A DNA stretch of 64,000 bases from Kalaharituber pfeilii (taxonomy: Eukaryota; Ascomycota; Pezizomycetes; Pezizales; Pezizaceae). Each line of letters opens with the position of its first letter. The stretch's first letter is position 1. Of this stretch, positions 19,091 through 29,150 are shown piece after piece. The stretch covers positions 248,001 through 312,000 of the forward strand of contig WHUZ01000036.1 of NCBI GenBank assembly GCA_015179045.1, given 5' to 3'. Under the pieces are notes generated by a model. The model ran no database searches. It saw only the letters and a program-made list of their open reading frames with translations, and was not told the origin of the DNA. A program made the translations under genes and the position numbers.

Positions 19091-19573
19091 ATATGTGTCT
19101 GGAGGTGGACAGCAAAGGTCTGCATCTAGACACCACATTTTAACTCCAGCTTCCGGGTATTGAGAGCAGCAATGCGGTACCCAGGCATAGCAGTCAGCGG
19201 GCTGCGCACCCCGGGTGGCAAGTCTGCGTCAGAGGCGCTAGTGGCGTCTGACGCACAGGACGCAAAAATTTTCCGTTCCTGATGTAGCCGATTCCTGGTG
19301 TTAACTTCCATTTTTGGTAATATACATTCCGCAGGCCTATAGACTACCATATCGATCTACAGGGCTTTCATACCCGCTTATAAGGCCTTTCCAATGCCTC
19401 TTTCTTTCAGCACTTCTCCTCAACAAACCTTCTTCACAAGAAGTGTTCTATATAAAAGATTCATAAGAAATGAGCAGTTGGCCTTTATATTACTCATCCC
19501 TTTATACTTTTTTATAAATTAAACTAACAACAAGTCATGATACTCATTTAGGGTTCCTTGACTGTCGCATATC

Positions 19574-19879
19574 ACCGACCCGGGTCGGGAAAAATTCGCA
19601 GGTTGCGAATTTGCCGTCGGGGAAGTTTGCTTGCCGGGATGCGAAAGTGTGGGGAAGAGGGGAGGGGGGAGAGGGGGGGATATATAGTGGGGCCTCCCTG
19701 AGGCAGAAACAGGAAGGTCCGTCCGGAGGTTTCTGGAATCAGGTGGTAGAAGTAGATAGAAAGTTTTTTGTTTGTTAAGCCTGTCTCCGGGCTTCGAGGG
19801 CTTGCCCAGGGACCCTGCCATGGCTTGGCGCTGTAAGCGGGGTTATGTGATTTTAAAAAAAAAAAAAAAAAAAAAAAAA
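19574..19879 (+). mobile_element. tail-2 LINE, 3' UTR fragment
   Basis: Matches the 3' UTR of the 17-28 kb LINE (GCGAAAGTGTGGGGAAGAGG ..., AGTAGATAGAAAG ...), then tail-2 (19812-19850) in the GGCTTGGCGCTG variant and poly(A). It is flanked by the perfect 14-bp duplication GACTGTCGCATATC (19560-19573 and 19880-19893). Confidence 0.92.
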
Positions 19880-19893
19880 GACTGTCGCATATC

Positions 19894-20720
19894 GCCTGCA
19901 TCTACCGACTACTCTATCTACAGTTGCAGTGAGCCTATAACAGTCTTTCTATCCTTTAGTCCTTGAGGTGTTAGCTTAACGGATATTGAAATTATAAAGG
20001 TTCCAATCATTCTGTGAGGTATCTTCATCACTATTCTCAAGAATATACCACTAATAAGATTACAGCCCTCCGTTCTGAGCCTATCCTCCTCTGTTCTGAA
20101 GTCTATTACAGCCCTTCGTTCTGAGCCTACTATTTAAGCTCAAACAAGGTAGCCAATGTCATTGAGCAAATTTGAGTAAGTTTTTGTCCTACAATGATAT
20201 TCTATATAATGGCTAATAATTATCTCATTCTATCTCATGCTAGCAAAAAGACTCTGGCACGTAAGTACATCATTACTGCAATAAAGGATTCCAACTAACT
20301 AATTCTACTGCACAGGATATATAAGAGTTCTTTGCTTCACACTGGAGTCCATCCCGCCCCGTCAGCCTATTTATCTCCCCATCACCTTCTCTCAACTGTC
20401 CGTTGGCGCAACCATTCTCCCCATCGCCTTCTCTCCACTATCAAATGGTGCAACTATTCTTCCATAACTTCTACAGTCATGCATGGATGAGGGGCTAGAA
20501 TAACATCGTTCCAAAAAAGTGTACCCCCAGCATACATAAAACTTGTAATCTAAAGATAACAGTGAGTTGTTCTATCCTTTCTAACTACTGAGTTCTATTT
20601 AGGTAACCAAACTTTAGGAGATTCCTATGCATGCATAATAGAAATGAAGCTGGTTATAAGGATGAATATTAATATGTGAATAAGTATATACCTAATCATT
20701 GTATGATTAGTATCAGCTTT
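19894..20720. other. transposon interior, no gene seen
   Basis: AT-rich body of the 6.3-kb element, with no ORF over 60 codons. Contains short direct repeats around 20,060-20,120 (CCCTCCGTTCTGAGCCTA / CCCTTCGTTCTGAGCCTA) and near 20,380-20,450. Confidence 0.5.
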
Positions 20721-20843
20721 GCTTTTTTTTTTTTTTTTTTAATATCATTACTCGCATGCCGCCCTCTGGGCTATGGCGAGGTGCCAAATACATGAAATTG
20801 AATATATAAGGAAAAGTGAAGAAAATGAAGACTGCTCTGTTTC

Positions 20844-21577
20844 CTATCTCCCTGCCCAATCCATTAGTTCCCACAGCTTGTCTCTGTCTTCGTCCTTCTC
20901 TGTCTTTGGGTGGCGGAGGTCGTCAATGCCTCGGGGGCATTTCTGTTTCCACACCCGGCAGTTTGTCAATATGTGTTGTGTTGTCTCGGCTTCCTCGCCG
21001 CACCATCGGCAATCTGGGCTGTCTGCTGTCCCCATCCTGTGTTTCCACGCCCGTAGGCCCTTGCCTCCTATGATGCCCGCCAGGGTAGCGGTCTTATGTC
21101 CTAGTCTTTGTAGAGGTCGATACGACAGTCCTAGTCTGTTTCTTTCCTCAGCTCTGTCTGCTTTGGCTTGTTGTTTGAGTCCGGCTTCGGTTATGACTTC
21201 CTCTTGGTATTCCAGGCAGGTGCCAATCTTGGCCGCTCGGTCCGCTTCTGTATTGCTATATACCCGGTCTCCAGCTTGCTCCCTTCGGTCCCATGCTTCT
21301 CGTACCAGCTGTGAAGCCCCATCGTAGGTGGGTTCGCCGTCAGCAATCCGTTGGAGCTTGGTTATGGCTACCTTTGAGTCAGTGATGATTAGCAGCTCGT
21401 TGCCTCGAGTGTTCAGGGCTTCGCTCATAGCTATCAGTTCAGCATCATTGACGGTGCTCCATCGACCTAGATACCTTGATATCCTCTTTGTCGGGTGTTG
21501 TTGGTATAACCCGGCTCCAGATGCGTCTTCTATTCAACTGCCATCAGTGTAGTGGCTCGCGCAGCCCTCGTCTTCAG
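20844..21577 (-). pseudogene. LINE ORF2 RNase H / zinc-finger part
   Basis: Continues the fragment at 22,366-22,797 across the MITE. Encodes HYTDGS (about 21,560), STVNDAELIAMSEAL, LLIITDSKVAITKL, then jumps from RREQAGDRVYSN to TEADRAAK. The RNase H block VMWVKSHIGxxGN has therefore been deleted in frame. The zinc finger CRWCGEEAETTQHILTNC and the end ELMDWAGR are intact. A frameshift lies near the MITE. Not functional. Confidence 0.85.
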
Positions 21578-22365
21578 CAGTGTTCCCAACGTGCCGGCCG
21601 TGAGGTCCGCCCGCGCCGGTCCAGCCGGCCTGAATGTTTCTGGCCGGCCCAGGCCGCCCAGGCCGGTCCAAGCCATTCAGGCCATTCGGGCCATTCAGGC
21701 CATTCAGGCCGGTCCAGGCCATTCAGGCTGCAGTGTGAGTTAAGTTATACAGTAGCTAGCTATATACAGAACGTACTCTAAATTCTACGTATACCTCATT
21801 CTCTAATGTTTAGGATTTTGCTTGCTGATTTTACACTGCCAGTATCGCTTTCCATTAGGTATGCACATCTTCACCATAGTGTCAAATCCAACTTTGTCGC
21901 ACCAGATTTTTGTAACCCAAATTCCAGAAGACTCGATATCGGCATCAGATTGGACTGCAGGGAATCGTCGATGCAAGGTCAAAACTTGAACTGCACTATG
22001 GAGAGTGAAGAATAGGAGAATACTAAAGGAATCATCCTCGCCAGTAACGGTGGTTGGAATGTCTGTCTCCCTGCAATACTAATAAGAAATTAGTATATAG
22101 TCAAGCGATACAAAAAAAAATTACTTACCTGAATACCTGCGAAAAGCGCTGCTCAATAAAAAAAAGTCTAGATAGTTATCCGAAAATATTGAAAGGTTCA
22201 TATTAGATCCGTGTCCAAGTAACCTGAAGGTGGCCCCTGAAATAGCCTCGTAACCGGCCCTCCTGCCCCTGAAATAGCTTGAACGGCCTGAATGGCCTGG
22301 ACGGCCTGGGCGGCCTGGACCAGCCTGGGCGGCCTGGTCGGCGGCCTGGCCGGTTGGGAACACTG
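21578..22365. mobile_element. hAT-type MITE with CAGTGTTCCCAAC ends
   Basis: Inverted ends CAGTGTTCCCAAC...GTTGGGAACACTG are flanked by the perfect 8-bp duplication GTCTTCAG (21570-21577 and 22366-22373). Removing it rejoins the LINE reading frame around EAEDEG. Like H1 it has subterminal GGCCTGAATGGCC arrays (21,600-21,728 and 22,255-22,355). No transposase. Confidence 0.9.
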
Positions 22366-22797
22366 GTCTTCAGCTTCGGTGATGGCTGTTTCCCATTCAT
22401 CTCTAGTTGTGTCCACTGGGAGCATGGGAAGGTGAGCCAGTGAGAGGGGTTGGCAGTACATTAGGGATCCTCTCAGGTATCTGTGCTCTGGGTCCTGGTT
22501 TCTAATCGGTTCATCTTCGAATCTGAGCGTCCTGGCTTCTACTCTGGTACTTTCACTCTCCACGAAGGTCCTAATAGATTCAAGGTTGGCTAGTCCTTCT
22601 GTTATGTCCCGTCTGGTTCCCCAAGGTGCGGCTGTGATCCCACGTGCTACTATATATTGCCACTTCTCTAGGGCCTCCTTCTTTCTCTGGCTTGGGGCTC
22701 CCTTGGCATATTGGTTCCAGGCCCAGCAGCCCCAGGTTGCTACTGGGCGGGCTATTGAGGTGTAGAAAGTATTCAGCGTTGCTTGCTTATACCTCAT
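22366..22797 (-). pseudogene. LINE ORF2 RT-thumb/connection part
   Basis: About 144 codons: IARPVATWGCWAWNQYAKG, WQYIVARGITAAPWGTRRD, GLANLESIRTF, RYLRGSL, ending WETAITEAEDQ at the MITE junction. Equivalent to residues upstream of RNase H in the 42-45 kb ORF2. Confidence 0.88.
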
Positions 22798-22800
22798 TAT

Positions 22801-23520
22801 TTAAATGTATGAAATATCAATACAATTGAGAATCCAATACAACAAACCTACAATGTATAATTTGCAGTATATCCGATATATGCATTATATGTCTCTCCCT
22901 GAGCCAATATATGTATTGAACCTGAGCCCGCATACTACACTATATGTATTCATGCTCAAACGTATTCTTTACTATATGTAATCTTACTCAAATGTACTCT
23001 TCACTATATGTACTCTTGCTTAAACGCATTCTTCACTATATATACTGTTCTTCAAATGTACTCACTATTAAACGTACTATACACATAACGTACTCTCTGT
23101 TTACTATACTCCATTGCATCTGTATTGCATGCACAGTGTAATACACATTAAATGTATTGTCATTTTGCTATAGTTGAAATTAAACGAAGTTCAGACTAAC
23201 CATATACTTGCCAATGGGTAATGTACTTAAAGCGAGAAGAATACCATATGTATGTAGAAGTAGAGAATGTAAAATGAATGATACAACCTAAGGCACATCC
23301 AGAATAGATACCAAAGTTACACATGTACGTATTCCAACCATTACAGGATTCAAATGGAATTGTTGGGATTATAGTATCAGCCTATACTAATTCATGAAAT
23401 ACGTACTCACAAGACACAAGATTCTTGCCAAGAAATTATTGTACCAATACGTGGATTAAATCGTGAAAGTCTCTGCTTAGCGTCTGGGCACGAGACTAGT
23501 GAAAGTCAATTAATACCCGA
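22801..23520. other. transposon interior with about 29-bp AT-rich repeats
   Basis: No ORF of note. 22,870-23,110 is a degenerate tandem repeat around ACTATATGTACTCTTGCT and CAAACGTATTCTT. Confidence 0.55.
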
Positions 23521-23588
23521 TTAGCATGATAACCTTATCACAACCAGATCAAAACTGTAGCAATAACACCACACTTTTTGGTACAGTA

Positions 23589-24925
23589 TATATCTCCCCC
23601 TCTCCCCCCTCCCCTCTTCTCCACACTTTCGCATTCCGGCAAGCAAACTTCCCCGACGGCAAATTTCGCAGTTTCCTCCACACCTTCGCAACCTGCGAAT
23701 TTTTCCCGACCCGGGTCGGTAAATCGCGCGGCGCCCTAAAAACCCTCCCCACCTTCGCAACCCGGAACGAAAATTATCGCACGGCGCGCTCCTAAAACTT
23801 GATCCCGGAAAAGAACCTTTCCAACTCATCCCATTCCTCCCCATTCTCTGCCGTCCTTTTCCAGTTCTTCTCCACATCCCCCATTCTCTGAAGCCTTCTG
23901 GGCGAAACCTCTGCTGACTGCACTGGAAGGCTAGGTGCACCCCCGTCTGGGCCTCCCCGCAGCTGCACTTCTCCGATTCCGCCGCTCCCATCCTCTTCAA
24001 CCACACCCTGCATCTTCCTCTCTCCAGTCGTAATGCTGTGAAGTTGGACACCGCTGTCCTATTCCACTCCATTACTTTCCCCCTCCCGAAACCTTCCACC
24101 TCCCTCCTCTCCTTCCTCCACGCCTTAATCCTCTGGCGCACCCCGCTCCCGGTGGCCACCTCTTTCCCTTCCACCGCCGTCCCCTTCTTTGCCCACTCAT
24201 CCGATATGAGCCTTGACCCACATCAGTTTCGCGTCCCCTCCCTTCTTCTTCTTCCTCGCCACGGCATCCACCACTCTCCTCACATCCTCGGTTTTTCCCT
24301 TTCCCTCCCTGCCTGCCTTCTGGATCGCCATGATGGCAGCCTCAGAGTCTAAACAGATCAGTACAGGGACCTCCTCCTCCGCACTCTCCAGCGCCTTTCT
24401 CACTCCCCTCACCTCCCATCGAACACCGTCGCCGTTCTCCCCACCACCTCCGCCGCCGCTGCCGACCTCCCCCACACTCCTGCTCCCACCTTGCTGTCCT
24501 CGATCTTGCTGCCGTCGGAGAAAAGGACTGCCCTTTTTCGTCCGGCTTCCCCGATCGCGGCTTCCCACTCCCCCCTCGTCTCCACTTCTCCTTTCCGCCT
24601 CTCCACCACTTCCACCTGCCCCTTCTCACACTCCCCACCCCACGAGATCTCCTCCCCCTCTTCTGAGAACCTAGACCACTGGCTCTGCCAGCGGTCCAAA
24701 ACCGCCTCATACCCGTCTTCTTTCCCCAGTGCCCACTGCACCCCCCAGTCTTTCCAGTCCCTCGCTTCCTCTTCCCTCTCCTCATTCCCCGGCCTGAAGT
24801 CCGTCGTGCATAGCTCCGCTAGTTCCGACGGTGCTTCCACTTCCCGGACAATCGCCCTCGCCTGCGCCCCGTCCAGGACTGCCTCCACGTCCTCCACTCC
24901 ACACACCGTACCCACCCCTCCTACC
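23589..24925 (-). pseudogene. tail-2 LINE ORF2: RNase H and zinc finger
   Basis: Several minus-strand frames together encode the end of a LINE polymerase. VLFSDGSKIEDSKVGAGVW (about 24,475-24,530) gives the first RNase H Asp, VLICLDSEAAIMAI (about 24,330-24,360) the third, and LMWVKAHIG (about 24,200-24,225) the last block; further on the CSCGEAQTGVHLAFQC finger (about 23,925-23,975). Frameshifts separate the pieces and the coding strand is purine-rich (GAG, GAA, GGG). It is a second LINE family, distinct from the tail-1 family by sequence of every block. Confidence 0.82.
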
Positions 24926-25148
24926 CCCGCTCCTCCGAGCGTTTGGAAGGGACTCCGCAACCACAACGCCCCTCACAGCGAAACCTACACAGATCGAAAG
25001 TTCTCAGCCCGCTGAGTCTTTTGATCTAATTTTTATTCCAAAATATCGAAGTCCTCAAGTTTCCCCCTTGGGGTGAAGTCTTGAGGAATCTTTCAGCTCC
25101 CGCTCCGTTGCCAGCACACCTCAGCCCCTGTCTTCTTGGCACTCCACC

Positions 25149-26522
25149 ATGGATCGAACCAATAGATTCATGGCACTGGGCAGTCCAGCACCGAAAAACA
25201 CAAATACAGGTGCCAAAACAGTGCCTGCCAAGAGCACCCGTCTCGAGGCCCTGATGCACAAGTCTATCGGCGAACGGCTCGGCGGAGTCAATATGTCCGA
25301 CATGCTTGATGCAATAGGAGACGTCATACAACACATAGATTCTTGTATAGAAGACCAAATGAAAAGACCAAACTTCGAGCCAACAGACAGGTTCCTTTAC
25401 CGGATTCGCCGGGTGCATGTGTGTCTTAACCGTGTTGCAGTAAGGGTGGGAGGTTTTGATTGCACGACATTTCACAGGAACATCATGGCAAAAAATTTTG
25501 TGAAGGAAGGAGAAACACAGACTGATCCGGAGATACCACCAAAGCTAGCTTATGCAGCAGTCATCTCCCAAAACATTCCGCCAAGCACACTCCCGAAAGG
25601 GAACAAATCGGACCCACCTTCAGCGCCGCCACCAGAAAGCCGAACAAAGTCCACCGCTTCCCGATCCAAAAAAGCAAAAAGGGGGCAGAGTACCAGTCCC
25701 CCCAAGCAGGAAACGTCCAAAAAACCATCTCCAATACCATCTCTGAAGCCAATCCCAAAGGAAAGGACACTCCCGCAATCCGGCCGTGCCATTGTAGCGC
25801 ATGGAATTGCGGTGACAAAGAAACTCGGGAAAGTAAGAGATTGGATGGAGACTGCTGTAACGGGATATTGTATAGCGAGCCGGGTAAATAGCTTCACGCT
25901 AAAAGATGACCTCTGACAAGCATTTCAGGATGATAGCTTCACGCTAAAAGATGACCTCTGACAAGCATTTCAGGATGTCGGTACAATGTATATGGGTAAA
26001 AGGGATGTGACCTGAGTACGTATTGCAGTCTCGAAAGTGTATATAAGTGGTGTTCATGGCTGTGTGTTCTCCTTTCCTTTTTCTCTTTACACAACCTCTT
26101 GTATTTAGTTTCTACTAAGTAGAGTGGTTACCTGCTGTGCCGATCCGCTGAACTGCTGTACCGCTGTGAACCGTTGAACCCGCGAACTGCTGAACTGCCG
26201 CTTGCCGCCTCCTGCCTGCGCTCCGTAGATTGCCGTCATCCACGGGCCCCAGACCACGTCCGCCGTTACAACTGCGAACCCCTGGATGGGAAAGATTGTT
26301 GCAGCAAGATGGTTGGTAAAGAAAGAGAGGAGGGAGGGAAAGAAGGCTAGCTCGGTTGTCATCTACCTGGAGGGGGAGGTGGAATCGGATAGCCAAACAC
26401 CAGCGAAAGTAAGGTTGTCAGGCAAGTAGTACGATTCGTGCCTATATGACTGGGACAGAAATTCAAAGGTGGACAGAAAGGGGAAGAGGAGGGACGTGGA
26501 GGAAATGGACTTGACGACGTAA
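25149..26522 (+). pseudogene. half-LINE A ORF1, interrupted by an LTR
   Basis: Starts MDRTNRFMALGSPAPKN at 25149 and follows the intact copy (6338-7288) through the helical segment, the basic linker and GRAIVAHGIAVTKKLGKVRD. It is broken at 25,856 by the LTR and resumes at 26,271 with PWMGKIVAARWLVKKER..., SSVVIYLEGEVES and DWDRNSKVDRKGK to the stop near 26,522. One in-frame stop (WQ.YDS region: AGTAG near 26,427) also occurs in the second part. Without the LTR the 5' part would be collinear with the intact copy. Confidence 0.88.
25856..26270. repeat. solo LTR
   Basis: 415 bp, TGTAACGGGATATTG...CCGCCGTTACA, with inverted ends and a perfect 5-bp duplication ACTGC (25851-25855 and 26271-26275). 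It contains a 45-bp tandem duplication beginning TAGCTTCACGCTAAAAGATG (about 25,889-25,978). No internal coding region, so it is the product of LTR-LTR recombination. Confidence 0.92.
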
Positions 26523-26733
26523 TCTTTCATTTTTGGAGGAGCGGGTTGTCTCATTGGTTTTATTTCCTCTATTCCCTTTTGAATGTCGGTGTATATAGTG
26601 AGTTGTTTGTTTTTTAGGTGCCTGTCTCCGGGCCATAAGGACTTCGGTCCAGGGACCCTGCCATGGCGAACAGCTGCAAGCGGGGTTATGTGAGATAAAA
26701 CCCGCTCCTCTCCCTCCTCCAGCCGCCTTCTTC

Positions 26734-26793
26734 TTTTTTTTTTTTTTTTTTTTTTTCACGTGACCCCACTTGTAGCTGTTCGCCATGGCAGGG
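26734..26793 (-). mobile_element. tail-2-only insertion
   Basis: 23 T, then the inverted tail-2 variant with CCCCACTTGTAGC. It is flanked by the perfect 14-bp duplication CAGCCGCCTTCTTC (26720-26733 and 26794-26807). It lies in the LINE ORF2. Confidence 0.92.
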
Positions 26794-26794
26794 C

Positions 26795-27129
26795 AGCCGC
26801 CTTCTTCAACACCTGCAGCTGGACTCTCTCCATCTCCTTCCTCCATTCCTTCTGTCCCCTCCACCCGATCTCGCTTCCCCACATTGCAACCGCCCTCACC
26901 ATCCCCGTGTAGGCTTGCCTCCAGCTGCGTGGAGACATCCCCCAGTTCCGGTTGCCCAGTCCCGAGAGAGCCCCTGCCAGCCTCCGCGCTCGGGTCAGCC
27001 TGTTTCGCCAATGTGCGCCAAAGGTCAAGCTCTCATCGAAGATGACCCCTAACCACTTTAGCATCTCCCCCTCTTTCTTCCACCTCCTCCCCACCCCTTC
27101 TCTCCGATTTTGCCTATGCAGTTTATCAG
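26795..27129 (-). pseudogene. tail-2 LINE ORF2: RT thumb
   Basis: Encodes MLKWLGVIFDESLTFGAHW, LTRARRLAGALSGLGNRNWG and MVRAVAMWGSEIGWRGQKEW, the segment that follows the palm in LINE RTs. The catalytic FADD region expected just upstream is absent: GKIGEK of the fingers is followed almost at once by KKEGEMLKWLG, so an internal deletion removed the palm. Confidence 0.8.
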
Positions 27130-27452
27130 TAGTGAGCGGCACGAGCCGAGCCAGCTCGAGCTCGACTGATCTTGAGCTCGAGCCGGCTCGAGCTCAAACG
27201 AGCCAAGATCATGCTTGTGTTTTTCTTGACAGCTCGCTAAAATGCTTAGCCAGTGCAAGGTTTCATAAACTGTAAATACCTAATATAGTAATAATTAGAG
27301 ACTTGGAGCTCATTCTGACCTACCAACAACTTCGAAATGCACAATTTAGCTGATAGTAGTGAGAAAGATGAAAATTTAGCTTTGTTTAGTTTAGTTTGTC
27401 AATATTATGTATATAATCAATCCAGGCTCGAGCTAGCTCGTGCCGCTCACTA
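27130..27452. mobile_element. hAT-type MITE with TAGTGAGCGGC ends
   Basis: 323 bp. Ends TAGTGAGCGGCACGAGC and GCTCGTGCCGCTCACTA, flanked by the perfect 8-bp duplication TTTATCAG (27122-27129 and 27453-27460). TAGNG ends with 8-bp duplications are typical hAT features. AGCTCGAG-rich subterminal repeats, no ORF. Confidence 0.93.
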
Positions 27453-27460
27453 TTTATCAG

Positions 27461-28474
27461 GTTGATCGGTCTCCAGGCCTTCGTTGTTCTAATATCTTTG
27501 CCTGGTTTTGGTATCATAACAACCTTCATTTCCTTCCACTCCTTGGGTATCTGGTTCTGCATCCACTTCTCTGCTACCTCGTTCACCAGCTGGTCTCCGA
27601 ATGGTGTCTTCAATGCCGCTTTGATGAGGCGATATCCAATTCCATCTGGACCTGGCGCTGATGTGTTTTTTGTGCTTCTTAGGGCCGCTCTCACCTCCTC
27701 CTCTACTCTTTTTCTTTCCTCCACGCTCCTCTATTGTCTGTCTCTATCCTCTCTCCCTCCCACTACCTCTCCGCTCTCCTGAGTCTCCTCCTCTTCCTCT
27801 TTGAAGGCGAAGTTTCTCTTCACCAGAGCTTCCGCCTTTTCTATATCCCCTTCCAGCTCCCTCCCCTCTTCATCCATGAGAGTCCCCATCTTTTCTCCTC
27901 TCCCAAAGGGGTTCTTCGCCACCCTCACTAACCTCCATGGATCACTGACTCCCTCCTCTTCTACGAACTCTCTCCAACACCTTCTTCTCTCCTCCCGGAT
28001 CTTCCACTTCATTTTCTGTACCGCTGCCTTCCAACCCCTCACTCTTTCCTCATTTGCCAGTCTCGCACGAGCGCTCACCCCTCCTCTTGCAAGCCTGTTT
28101 ACCTCCTTTCTCAGCTCCTCAACCTCCTCACTCCACCACTTCTTGCTTTTTCCGCTCACTCTGACCTTCTTCTCAAGTGATCTCTTCCACCTCTTGAGTT
28201 TTTGGTATGCATCCCCCTCACCCATTCTCTCCACCCGCTCTTTTCTCTCCTGCTCTCCCCACTCTCCATTCAACCCCTCAATCTCTTTCTCCATCCGCTC
28301 CCAGTCTATACGTACCCTCACCTCTTCTTCCTCTCCCTCTCTTTTCTTCTCCTCGAACTCCGCTACCAGTGCTGAATGGTCCGAGCGTAAATCTAGATAC
28401 TCCACCTCTACTCCTCTCACCCCTCGGTACCAAACCAGATCAATCCTCAATTCTTTCAGTCGCCCTTCTACCTA
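27461..28474 (-). pseudogene. tail-2 LINE ORF2: endonuclease end, linker and RT fingers
   Basis: Begins (5'-truncated) with RIDLVWYRGVRGVEVEYLDL followed by RSDHSALVAEF, the C-terminal SDH motif of an APE-type endonuclease. Then a highly charged linker (about 27,780-28,350) with KKWWSEEVEELRKEVN and WKIREERRRCWREFVEE, then SAPGPDGIGYRLIKAAL and MKVVMIPKPGKDIRTTKAWR with PINLIN of the RT fingers, running to the hAT MITE. A frameshift lies near 27,725-27,731. Confidence 0.85.
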
Positions 28475-29012
28475 TGAGCTGCAATGAGCTGAATTTGATA
28501 GGTATGGCAGATCTGACCTGCCGGCGGGAGATGAGGTAGAATGAGATTAATTTGACAGGTATAGCAGGTATGGCCCAACGGCGTGAGATGGGGTGAAGTT
28601 GACAGGTATGGCCGGCCTGACCCGAGGCACTCAGTAGCCATTTTAGCAGCCATTTCGGCAGCCATTTCAATAGTCGTTTTGGTAGTCATTTCCATAGCCA
28701 TTTCATTATCCCTTTTTGTAGGCATTTTAGTAGCCATTTCAGCAGCAAATTCAGCAGCAATTTCAGTAGCCATTGAAGTAACTATTGCAGTGGCCATTTC
28801 AGCTGTTATTTCATCAGCTATTTCGGTAGCCGTTTCAGTAACCCTTTCAGTAGCCATTTCAGCGGCCGTTCCGTTGCGGCAGCCATTTCAGCAGCCAATT
28901 CATACTCCATTTTGGTAGCCATTTCATCATCCATTTTGGTAGCCGACAGCCGACGTCGGGTCTTGGCATTTTGACCGAATTGGGACGAAAAACACTGGGC
29001 AGCTTGTAATCA
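28475..29012 (+). repeat. composite satellite block, copy 1 (right part) and connector
   Basis: 57-bp monomers to about 28,620, 12-bp GCCATTTCNGNA repeats to about 28,935, then a connector (GACGTCGGGTCTTGGCATTT ... AACACTGGGCAGCTTG) that abuts the head of copy 2. A related connector lies at 60,115-60,205. Confidence 0.8.
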
Positions 29013-29150
29013 ACAGGAATCGCGGCCACTCGTCATAAGTACTGCTGGTTACGCCTCGCGCCGGATTGAACCCAGTCGCATTTGATATAGCTTGCACCTA
29101 AGCTAAAGGGCTGAAGTGCCAAGTAGTCCTGCAACCTGAGCTTAACTTAC
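29013..29150 (+). repeat. satellite head, copy 2
   Basis: ACAGGAATCGCGGCCACTCG to CAACCTGAGCTTAAC, uninterrupted; the reference for the copies at 4188, 14,821 and 59,238. Confidence 0.8.

Larger units (their letters stand above)
20724..22800 (-). mobile_element. tail-1 LINE, 5'-truncated, split by a hAT MITE
   Basis: Poly(T), hairpin (20751-20780), 3' UTR and the last third of ORF2 on the minus strand; a MITE occupies 21578-22365. The 5' junction is about 22,800. I could not find a clear duplication. Confidence 0.85.
17257..23586. mobile_element. 6.3-kb TA-flanked DNA transposon (Tc1/mariner-like ends)
   Basis: Perfect 25-bp terminal inverted repeats start CTGTACCAAAAAGTGTGGTG and lie next to TA on both sides (17255-17256, 23587-23588). 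The LINE 3' UTR reads through across the site: CCAC-TA-TATCTCCCC matches the complement of the copy at 19,680-19,700. It holds one 324-codon ORF, two minisatellites, a tail-2 LINE fragment (19574-19879) and a tail-1 LINE fragment (20724-22800). Original length without nested insertions is about 3.9 kb. Confidence 0.8.
24936..26700 (+). mobile_element. half-LINE family A, full-length copy split by a solo LTR
   Basis: 5' end CGAGCGTTTGGAAGG..., 5' UTR with the GATCTAATTTTTATTCC segment and a TTTCCCCCTTGGGG hairpin, one ORF, 3' UTR, tail-2 (26657-26693) and a very short A tail (GATAAAA). It is flanked by the perfect 10-bp duplication CCCGCTCCTC (24926-24935 and 26701-26710). A 415-bp LTR sits inside. 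Without it the element is 1.35 kb, the same size as the copy at 6160-7527. Confidence 0.9.
17109..28474 (-). mobile_element. tail-2 LINE (5'-truncated), disrupted by five insertions
   Basis: The two outer edges carry the same 14 bp, ATGAGCTGCAATGA (17095-17108 and 28475-28488), and the satellite reads continuously across them. This shows that everything between is one insertion plus later insertions. LINE sequence on the minus strand: endonuclease end and RT fingers (27,461-28,474), RT thumb (26,795-27,129), RNase H and zinc finger (23,589-24,925), 3' UTR and tail-2 (17,109-17,256). The RT palm is missing. Nested within: a TA element (17257-23586), half-LINE A (24936-26700) with a solo LTR, a tail-2 (26734-26793) and a hAT MITE (27130-27452). 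Confidence 0.88.

Noticed and set aside
24213..25076. Long proline/serine-rich plus-strand ORFs opposite the LINE RNase H region
   Set aside because: They are complements of the purine-rich minus-strand LINE ORF2, with no domain of their own.
27801..28487. 228-codon plus-strand ORF rich in Ser, Leu and Phe
   Set aside because: Shadow of the charged linker of the tail-2 LINE ORF2, whose minus strand carries recognisable endonuclease and RT motifs.
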